The notes under the pieces are model-generated. The model was given only the letters and a program-made list of their open reading frames with translations, had not been told where the DNA came from and did not search any database. A program made the position numbers and the translations under genes. From Discostella pseudostelligera (lineage: Eukaryota > Bacillariophyta > Thalassiosirophyceae > Thalassiosirales > Thalassiosiraceae), in the NCBI GenBank assembly GCA_036940085.1, contig JALLBK010000266.1, positions 1-16,429 of the forward strand: 16,429 bases of DNA, read 5' to 3'. This document shows positions 10,193 through 16,429 of the stretch, in pieces. Within the stretch, counting starts at the first letter, position 1, and each line of letters opens with the position of its first letter.

Positions 10193-11014
10193 ATGTGGCG
10201 AAATCTTCAACTAACCAGCATCTTCCTTCGCCGTAGCACTACTCGTCCTACCATGTTCTCTTCTGGTGCTACCCACTGTGCGCAACCGAATGCCAGTACT
10301 AGTTTCACTTGTAGTAGTATTGCGATGCCATACTCAGTCGATGCACCGAACGGCGATCACGACTTTCAAGATCTGGTAAGAAGTGTAATAATCAGTAGCA
10401 GCAGCTTCTTGATTTTTGATGTTTCGCAGAATCATCTCGATTTTTTATGATCTTAATAATTCGTCACAACAAACAACAACAGGAGGAATCAAGCGGTTGG
10501 GTCAAGCAAACAATTCTTGTTGCCTCGGTTACTGAAGACGCAGATGCCATAACCGAAATGCATGATGCAGTGCTTCTGGGAAAACGAGTTTACGCCGTAG
10601 ATGCGCCAGATGGTGAACATGATTTGGAGGATATGGTGCGTGTAACATCCTGTAATACTAGTGACGAATATTTTCCATTTTCCATCATCCTCTGTTTGTT
10701 CATACTGTCCCCCCTCTCGCCCTCGTTTCATTCTACTGATTCATGATTTACTACTGGCCACTGGCCATGACCACGACTACTGCCTACTGCCTACTGCCTA
10801 CTACCACATTCAATATTATTTGTTATTCTCGACCTGTGTCAAACTTCGCACCATAAATTCCTATGCTGATCCTGCTGATGCCCACCAGGAGGAGCATTTG
10901 TTAGGAGTCAACCGAATTATCAATCAAGCTTCGGAGTTAGAGGATCCTGAAAAAGTCAGCGATGCCCATCAGCAGTCACTGCCACTGACTTTTACAATGC
11001 TAAGTACTGAGTGA
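10193..11014 (+). CDS. Small, probably mitochondrial, VDAP-module protein, copy 2 (three exons)
   Basis: Exons 10193-10375, 10483-10635 and 10889-11014. The introns (107 and 253 bases) begin GTAAGA and GTGCGT and end CAG, all phase 0 and at exactly the same protein positions as in the minus-strand paralogue. The product is 153 residues. The N-terminus (MWRNLQLTSIFLRRSTTRPT) is again Arg/Ser/Thr-rich, without acidic residues, and mitochondrial-like. Exon 1 ends YSVDAPNGDHDFQDL and exon 2 ends YAVDAPDGEHDLEDM. By eye, exon 2 matches that of copy 1 at about 34 of 50 positions, with one extra Leu before GKR. The first 23 residues of exon 3 match at about 13 positions (EEH-x-x-GV), but after EKV the tail is unrelated to copy 1 and lacks its basic end. 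Intron 2 carries a short CCTACTG tandem repeat near 10,780-10,800. Synonymous sites differ widely, so the duplication is not recent. Function unknown. Confidence 0.8.
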
Positions 11015-11380
11015 TGTGCCGGTGTTGGTGCATTGCTGCTGGGTAGCATCGTACAATATGTGGTGATTCACGGTGCTGAGAGGAGGTCTCCTAACAATTA
11101 CAACCGCCAACCACCTGAAAGGCCCCAAGTTGTAGAAATGAGAGTATCACAACGAATAAGATGCCGCAATGTTTTTTTTTCCTTCGATTGTTCCATCGTT
11201 CTTGTTCAATTTGGAATCACCAATTATTGCATCATCATTAGTCTTTATAGTATCCAGGGTAATAGTTTCTTTTCAGATGCCAAACCAACGAATAAGCCGA
11301 GAAGAAACATGCCAAGTGACTCCCTTGTACTGCTTGATTTCAATTCTCATGTTGTGCAGTAGATAAAAAGTGCAAGAATC
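11015..11380. other. Intergenic sequence without recognisable gene
   Basis: Downstream flank of the copy-2 paralogue. The open frames (11033-11362, 11169-11366) have no protein-like features and overlap AT-rich sequence. AACGAATAAG occurs twice (near 11153 and 11287) without further similarity around it. Nothing else is seen. Confidence 0.4.
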
Positions 11381-13120
11381 TTACCTCCCTCAATTGCGCA
11401 TGATGTTCTCCATATCGACCAATGCTATCAAGAAGTAGTAGTACTAATGTCTAGTAGTATCATCTTCTTATCAGCCATCCAGCAGCCACATTTTCCTTCT
11501 TCTAGCAGGTGCTGTGCAATTGTTTTTCTTGTTCTTGGCACAGCACTTGTTGGTGGTGGTGTGGTGGTGGTGGTGTGGTGCTGGTGTGGTGCTGGTGGTG
11601 TGGTGCTGGTGTGGTGTGGTGCTGCTGGTGGTGGTGTGGTGCTGGTGGTGGTGAGGCAGCACAACAAAAACAACATCATAATGATCACTCCTGCCCACTG
11701 CCTTCATCTTCATCTTAGATCTTCAGCAGGAGCAGCAGGTGACGAGCATCCTCCATGTCTGTACTAGTACAACCATTGAGTACTTCACTTCTCATTTCTC
11801 ATCAGCATGATCATTTTTTGTCTTCATAATGTACTTTCATTATCATTATCCTTCTCACCACTTCTTGGCATACTAATGAACAAGAACATCAAAGTGGTTA
11901 TGATGGCTGCACTTACACTGGGCCTCATCATCATCAGTACTGCACTCCTAGTAATACTAATATTATCAAGTTGTCAGCTGTATTGCTCATCTTCTTGGGG
12001 TCCTACTCCTCTCTACTTCTTGTGCATGCTGATGCTTGCCTGCTTGTTGTAAGAACAAGCAGAAACCAATCCTCATCATACATCCCAAACATCTGCTTCA
12101 GCATTATGCTGAATGAGCTGCTGATCATGCTGAAATTCTGGTGATCCTGTAATACTACTGTAGCTGTTGATACTTCTTGTATTGCTCCTGCAAATTGCTG
12201 CTTCCACTAAGAGTACTGAATTCTGCTGCTGCTGAATCTGCTGAATGCAATACTACTAGTATGGTAATGAGGATGCCTGATGATCATGCTACTTGTGCTT
12301 GGCTATAAATGCTGCACTGCTGAGGATGCTGAAAAAGAGCTGCTGCTGTGCTACTGCTGAGAGATGCTGCTGAAATAATGGTGATGCTGAAATAAGAAAT
12401 TGATACTGGCCAATGGCAAAACCCCTCAGCTGGTCCTGAAATAATGCTGCTAAAGGCCTATGCTAAAGTAGCAGTAGTACCACTGCTGGGCTTCAAATCC
12501 ATGCAAATGATTAAAAATGATCATGCTGCTGAAGCTGAAATTTTGTTGCACTACTAGGATGGTTGCAGTGGTGCTCTGATGATGCATGATGATAGCCTCT
12601 GAGTATGCTCCTTTTAATGAGCAGATCCTCATGCTGCTGAGTGAAGAGTGCGAAGAAATGAACTGTTTCCATTGACACAGCACTGATGGCTGATGGTGGG
12701 ACTGTCCAGAACAATCCAAAAAGAGGAAAGAGATGAAAAAGAAGTGCAGCTTTCTTTGCTGCTGAAATGGTGATGCTGCTGGTACTACTGCTACTAGTAC
12801 TTAGTCGTACTGCTAATGCCAAATTTGTTGCATCTTGTTGGGCAACTACCACTGATGCACAAGTCAAAAGCTGCTGCTGAATCATTCACAATCACAAGAA
12901 CCATACTCCCTGTCTTGCTGCTACTACAACTACAAAGAACATGCCAGAAAATAATCTTCTTCTTGTTGTTGTTGAGGATCATGCCGGATGCCTGACTATT
13001 ATTTAGAATGATATTCTCAAAAATGATGCTGCTCTGTCATGAATATTGTACTCCTGCCTACTGCCTTACTACCACTCCTAGTAGTAAAAAGAACAATGCA
13101 GTGACTGTGACATATTCATC
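11380..13120 (+). repeat. Strand-asymmetric CTG-rich decayed simple-sequence region
   Basis: Apart from the minisatellite at 11551-11653, this stretch holds no believable gene. From about 12,080 to 12,990 the plus strand is crowded with CTGCTGA, GATGCTG and CTGAAAT words, while the complementary forms are rare. Two near copies of a longer unit, centred on AATGGTGATGCTG, occur near 12,377-12,389 and 12,767-12,779. CTGAAAT recurs at about 12,131, 12,370, 12,387, 12,433, 12,531 and 12,762. ACTAGTA/CTAGTAGTA words recur at about 11,452, 11,762, 12,250, 12,790 and 13,070. The pattern suggests an old short tandem repeat that has decayed. The minus-strand frames here (12450-12719, 12511-12885) are Ser/His/Gln-rich products of the CTG bias. 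Confidence 0.55.
11551..11653 (+). repeat. GGT/GTGGTGCTG minisatellite
   Basis: About 100 bases made only of interleaved GGT, GTGGT and GCT words (core variants GTGGTGGTG and GTGGTGCTG). The plus strand is almost free of A and C here. The overlapping frames on both strands (Val/Gly/Trp/Cys-rich or His/Thr-rich) are by-products of the repeat. The two-G runs could allow weak two-tetrad quadruplexes. Confidence 0.85.
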
Positions 13121-13233
13121 GCTAAACGTATATCTACGTATGTACAAACCAATTCCTACATAGAGTATAGGTACGGTATGTCAATTTTGTGTTGCTGTGA
13201 CAGCCCCATGTCGGCAAAATCCAGCGACAGTGT

Positions 13234-13266
13234 CACATGTCGCTGACATGTCGGCGACATGTCAGC
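13234..13266. repeat. Three tandem 11-bp ACATGTC repeats with a 25-bp palindrome
   Basis: CACATGTCGCT, GACATGTCGGC and GACATGTCAGC follow each other without gaps. The last two overlap a palindrome with 11-base arms (13242-13252 and 13256-13266) around GGC. A related CCATGTCGGC lies just upstream at 13206-13215. The palindrome could fold as a hairpin in DNA or RNA, or form a cluster of dimer binding sites spaced one helical turn. It lies about 85 bases beyond the end of the mobile-element-like fragment, so it could belong to that element. Confidence 0.7.
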
Positions 13267-13349
13267 TAAGCTCATATGCAGAATGTAGTTCTACTAGCTG
13301 CTGCTGAGCTCCATATATGAGTACCTTTTTTTAGTGGGAACCACATCGT

Positions 13350-13930
13350 CTATGTGGCGTTGAGTGGAGGGGTGTTGGGTGTGCAAGTGGTATCGTTTGT
13401 TGTTGAAGATGAGTGAAGGTTAGAGTGGCTTCTGAGGATACCATTGTGGATGTGTAGGCTGAGTGCTTTTGTGATGCCAAGACCAAGGTTTTGGAGTGTG
13501 GAGATCTATGGGGTAGGCGCGGTGTGTGAGTGGCCGTAGTATTTGCATGCCTTGTTGTGTGTTTTCCAGAAGGCGTCAGCTGAGAGGAGGATTCCTGTTG
13601 GTGCTGGGTGTGTGGTGGCACGTTCGTACATGATGTGTGTATGGGCGCGAAGGTGGAAAGGAGGGTGCTGGGATCATGGATGAAGGTGTGGTGAGGAATG
13701 ATTGGAGTATTGGTCCCCATGGACTGTGTGGATCAATTGTGAAGGGAATGAGGATGGTGTTGGCGTCGGCTAGTTCTTGGATAATGGTTTTCCCCTTAGA
13801 TAGTGAACGAAAAAGAAATATTGGTGACACACTGCATTCGATGCCATTTCCCCCTCCCATGTCCCATACAAGTCGTATGAGCTCATTGGCTGCAGAAATG
13901 TTCCAATCCTTACCATCAAAGAGCTGATGG
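13350..13930 (-). pseudogene. Broken remnant of a mobile-element-type protein (C-terminal part)
   Basis: The minus strand from about 13,930 reads as natural protein: LHQLFDGKDW, then AANELIRLVWDMGGGNGIEC, SPIFLFRSLSKGK and ANTILIPFTIDPHSPWGPIL. Somewhere between about 13,690 and 13,640 the protein-like character moves to another frame (YERATTHPAPTGILLSADAFW and YYGHSHTAPTP). That frame is cut by TAG at 13508-13506 but continues protein-like (STLQNLGLGITKALSLHI) to a second TAG at 13352-13350. At least one frameshift and one internal stop therefore mark it as broken. The strings AN-x-x-x-x-PF-x-x-DP...GP-x-L-x-x-FL and AD-x-FW...YGHS are, as I recall them, like the C-terminal part of element-encoded proteins in diatom genomes; the exact family is not certain. 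The upstream part is missing: the sequence passes straight into the satellite at about 13,912-13,950. Confidence 0.6.
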
Positions 13931-14800
13931 AGGGTGGCAATGACTAGCCAGTTATCTCAAAGACCAAAGACCAAGCTTATAGAGGGTGCTTTGCGAGCTA
14001 GCTGATGGAGGGTGGCAAGTGCATCTCAAAGAGCAAAGACCAAGCTTATAGAGGTTGCTAGGAAGTGGCAATGACCAGCCATTGCCATCAGAGAGCTAGA
14101 TGATGGAGGGTGGCAGGTGCATCTCAAAGAGCAAGCAGAGAGGGTGGAGGGTGCTAGGAAGTGGCAATGATGACCAGCCATTGCCATCATGGAGCTCAAT
14201 GATAGAGGGTGCTGGTAAGAATGACCAGGATGAACATCTCAAAGACAAGCTTATAGGTGGCAATGACCCATAGCCATCAAAGTGCTAGTAGCATTGATAA
14301 AGGTTGGCAAGTGGCAATGACCACCAATTGTCATCTCAAAGAGCAATCATAGGAGGGCAGGAAGTGGAAATGACCAGCCACAATCAAAAAGCTAGCTTCT
14401 GGTTGGCAGCGCCAAGTGGCTATGACCAGCAATTGTCATCTCAATGACAAAGGCAAGCTTATAGTAGATATAGAGGACAGGAGTGCTAACAACAAGTGAC
14501 AATGACAACAAGTGACCAGTAATTGCCATCAGAGAGCTAACTGATAGAGGTTGGCAAGTGGCAATGGCAAACTTTTGCCATCGCAAAGAGCAAGCTGATA
14601 AAGGGCAGTCCTAGCTGGAAGTGGAAGTGGCAATGACCACCCATTGCCATTGGAGTGCTAGCTGAAAGAGGGTTGCAATGACCAGCAGCCATTGCCATTG
14701 CCATCTCAAAGAGCAAGCTAATAAAGGGTACTAGGAAGCAGTGGTAATGACCAACAAAGAGCATGCTTAGCAGAGAGTGCTAGGAAGTAGCAGTGAAGTG
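13912..14800 (+). repeat. Satellite family A, main block (about 50-bp half units, about 100-bp composite unit)
   Basis: Degenerate tandem copies of two related half units. One runs CCATCAGAGAGCTAGCTGAT-AGAGGTTGGCAAG-TGGCAATGACCAG. The other runs CCATCTCAAAGAGCAAGCTT-ATAGAGGGTGCTAGGAAG-TGGCAATGACCAG. The shared parts are AGAGC-x-AGCT, ATAGAGG, and AAGTGGCAATGACCAG. Where a half unit is followed by CCATTGCC, the joint TGGCAATG-ACCAGC-CATTGCCA forms a perfect 8-base stem with a 6-base loop (for example near 14,052-14,073). Read on the minus strand, several copies stay open and give WQ...IATCQPLS-x-SSLMA, but with many disruptions, so no gene is called. Confidence 0.85.
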
Positions 14801-15520
14801 CTCTGCCCCCATTATTTTCTCAATGCAATGGGCGCTCATGGCTCACCACCCATTCTCAGTGGCAATGAGTGCTCTGTCCCCATTCTCACTGACAATGAGG
14901 ATTCGCAACCCATTCTCAGTTGCACTGAGTGCTCACTCAGCCCACATTCTCACTGGCAATGAGGGTCCTCTACCATCAATTTTCAGTGGCATTGAGTGCT
15001 CACCCCCCATTCTCAATTCTCACTGGCAATAGGGGCTCACCAGCGCACATTTAAGGTGGCCCTTAAGCTCAGCCCCCACCCCCCATTCTCACTGGCAATG
15101 GGGATGGGGCCTCAACGCACATTCTCACTAGCAATTAGTGCTAAGCCCTCATTCGACTGTCAATAGGGACTCAGCACACATTCTCAGTGTCAATGAATGA
15201 TTGGCCCCCATTCACATCTCCACCCATTTAGTTGCTATCAGCCCCATTCTCACTGGGCAACCATTCTCCCTGACAATGGGGGATTACCACTTGTTCTGAG
15301 TGGAAAGGAGTTCTATGCCCCCATTCTCACTGGCAATGATTGGGGCTCACAAATTATTTTCAAAGGCAATGAGAGCTTGGCCCCCATTTTCACTGGGATT
15401 GGGGGCGCACAACCTGTTTGTAGTAGCACTGCAACCTCACTCCCCATTCTCAAGGGCAATGGGGGAATCACCACATGTTCTCTGTGGAAATGAGTTCTCA
15501 GCCCCCATTTGAACATGCAG
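14801..15520 (+). repeat. Satellite family B (30-bp unit CCCATTCTCACTGGCAATGA-GTGCTCAGCC)
   Basis: About 24 degenerate copies of a 30-base unit with the core CCCCATTCTCACTGGCAATG followed by AGTGCTCA or GGGGCTCA. The period is clean in 14,840-15,000 and looser later, with some alternation of CTCACTGG and CTCAGTGG units that suggests a 60-base dimer. Because 30 is a multiple of three, plus-strand frames give a 10-residue repeat such as PILSGNECSV, PILTDNEDSQ. Stops and indels break it, so it is not taken as coding. The GGCAATGA core is shared with family A. Confidence 0.85.
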
Positions 15521-15524
15521 ACAT

Positions 15525-15735
15525 TTAGGTGGATAGTAGTCTACGCCTGACAAACTGCATTTATTGACCAGGTTGGTTTTGAATTGTCCTTGATAGTTGA
15601 GATGTAATCAGTATTTGATGGAACTGCGCTATCTAATTTGCAACACACTTTCAGAAATGGTTCAGCAGCATCAAAAATCATCATCAGCTGGACTTCTCTG
15701 CATTCAGCGACTGCAGCACTCACATCAAAGATCTT
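15525..15735. other. Non-repetitive island 1 within the satellites
   Basis: About 210 bases of sequence unlike either satellite. On the minus strand a frame stays open from the neighbouring satellite to a stop at 15543-15541, with protein-like composition (KKKIFDVSAAVAECREVQ, then FDAAEPFLKVCCKLDSAVPS and DNSKPTWSINAVCQA). No family is recognised. It may be a fragment of a mobile element or of a gene caught in the array. Confidence 0.4.
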
Positions 15736-15895
15736 CTTCTTAAAAATGACCAGCCATTGCCATGTCAAAAAAACAAGCATATAGATTATAGAGGATGGTG
15801 CTAGCAGGAAGTGGCAATGACAACAAATGACCCGCCAATGCCATCAAAGAGCTAGCTGATAGAGGTTGACAAGTGGCAATGACCAGCCTTTGCCA
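15736..15895 (+). repeat. Satellite family A, second block
   Basis: Returns to family A units: ATGACCAGCCATTGCCATGT near 15,747, then ATAGAGGATGGTGCTAGCAG, AAGTGGCAATGACAACAAAT and AGCTGATAGAGGTTGACAAG. It ends abruptly at TTTGCCAGC near 15,895, where island 2 begins. Confidence 0.75.
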
Positions 15896-16280
15896 GCGGA
15901 TTATCTGCAAAGCTTCGGTGAAACTCACGGTGGTGGCTCCTGGAGAGAAGAAGGATACTTTATACACAACACTTGGTCTCCACCCCCAGGCACCCAGCAC
16001 CCAGCCACCAAGGATATCTCCAGCAATATGACAGAGGTAGGCAAATTTGTTTTCATTGATACACCAGCGAGATTGTCGACCTGCTGATAAATGCATCAGC
16101 AGAAAGTGATGCCGTTAAATAGACTGCTATCCCCAGGTTCCTACGCAACTTTTCGAAAGGAGGTATCTCACACCAGCTCACACCTCATGCAGTTCCAGCT
16201 GCACCAATATGCTCAGTATTTGATGGGTTAAACTGAGTAGAATAATTGCTACTTAACTTTCAAAGTTTTTGTTTTGTCAG
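15896..16280. other. Non-repetitive island 2 within the satellites
   Basis: About 385 bases of unique-looking sequence. On the minus strand an open frame from an ATG at 16096 gives protein-like text (CINENKFAYLCHIAGDILGG, WVLGAWGWRPSVVYKVSFFS, PGATTVSFTEALQ) and then runs into satellite A. The plus strand is also open (15866-16087). The word CAGTATTTGATGG occurs here (16,213) and in island 1 (15,611). No family is recognised, and coding is uncertain. Confidence 0.35.
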
Positions 16281-16429
16281 AGGGCAGTGCTAGCTGGAGG
16301 TGGAAGTGGCAATGACCAACCATTGCCATTGGAGTGCTAGCTGATAGAGGGTTGCAATGACAACCAGCAGTTGTCATCTCAAAGAGCAAGCTAATAAAGG
16401 GTACTAGGAAGCAGTGGCAATGACCACAA
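16281..16429 (+). repeat. Satellite family A, third block (copy of 14,602-14,750, cut by the window end)
   Basis: Runs nearly base for base with 14,602-14,750: AGGGCAGT-x-CTAGCTGG, GGAAGTGGCAATGACCA, CCATTGCCATTGGAGTGCTA, GAGGGTTGCAATGAC, GAGCAAGCTAATAAAGGGTA, CTAGGAAGCAGTGG. The two copies are about 1.68 kb apart and much more alike than neighbouring units are, which points to a recent larger-scale duplication or unequal exchange within the array. The block continues past the window. Confidence 0.85.

Noticed and set aside
9814..10236. 140-codon plus-strand frame in the divergent promoter
   Set aside because: It starts at a TTG, overlaps the start of the well-supported paralogue gene and shows no conserved feature.
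11386..11440. Possible decayed third copy of the VDAP-module gene on the minus strand (ATGGAGAACATCATG followed by GAG and GTAAG)
   Set aside because: The likeness to the exon 2 end is limited to about 15 scattered bases, the frame has a stop before the putative donor, and nothing matches an exon body upstream.
11428..11767. Overlapping frames on both strands across the GGT minisatellite
   Set aside because: They are artefacts of a repeat free of stop codons; composition is only Val/Gly/Trp/Cys or His/Thr.
12450..12885. Two overlapping minus-strand frames of 89 and 124 codons
   Set aside because: Ser/His/Gln-rich by CTG bias, no start context or domain, and two different frames are equally open.
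13331..13720. 129-codon minus-strand frame (His/Thr/Pro-rich) across the element remnant
   Set aside because: It is out of phase with the protein-like text in the other two frames and has biased composition; treated as a shadow of the pseudogene.
13912..16429. CRISPR array
   Set aside because: Units are degenerate, adjacent to each other without unique spacers, and the context is eukaryotic; these are satellites.

Overview
The window reads as nuclear DNA of a diatom or close stramenopile relative. It holds widely spaced, mostly intron-poor genes on both strands, short introns with GT..AG ends, and an isoprenoid synthase with a signal peptide followed by an A|F cleavage motif, which is the diatom-type bipartite plastid presequence. 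It also has many proteins with Ser/Asn/Gln/Gly simple-sequence linkers. No operons, Shine-Dalgarno sites or bacterial-type genes were seen. The species cannot be fixed from sequence alone.

Layout. Positions 1-11,000 are gene-dense, with seven gene models in mostly alternating orientation: (1) a candidate N-terminal fragment leaving the left edge on the minus strand (1-417); (2) a secretory thioredoxin-fold protein that lacks the CXXC pair (738-2495, +); (3) an 802-residue largely disordered protein (3167-5575, +); (4) a plastid geranylgeranyl/polyprenyl diphosphate synthase of two exons (5992-7211, -); (5) a probable plastid two-helix membrane protein (7739-8644, +); (6, 7) two paralogous three-exon genes for small, probably mitochondrial proteins, arranged head to head (9049-9779, - and 10193-11014, +). 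Genes 4/5 and 6/7 share divergent promoters. Genes 3/4 and 5/6 converge.

Positions 11,015-16,429 hold no gene I can support. First comes a CTG/GGT-rich, strand-asymmetric decayed simple-sequence region (about 11,380-13,100). Next is a cluster of 11-bp ACATGTC repeats (13,234-13,266), then a broken minus-strand ORF that looks like the tail of a mobile-element protein (about 13,350-13,930). This runs directly into two interleaved satellite families: one with roughly 50-100 bp units carrying a small hairpin (A), and one with 30-bp units (B). Two short islands of non-repetitive sequence interrupt the satellites, and the last A block is cut by the window end.

Functional threads. The diphosphate synthase would supply C20 precursor for carotenoids, chlorophyll phytyl chains and quinones in the plastid. 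Its divergent neighbour also looks plastid-targeted, and their common upstream region carries an inverted TTTTGGCGA pair plus TGACGT/TGACGC words like those known from diatom CO2/cAMP-responsive promoters. The most unusual item is the head-to-head paralogue pair: each protein is built from a repeated module ending in AVDAP-x-G-x-HD-x-x-D, with intron positions falling exactly at the module joints. The second is the apparent continuity between the mobile-element fragment and the satellite array, which suggests where the satellite came from.
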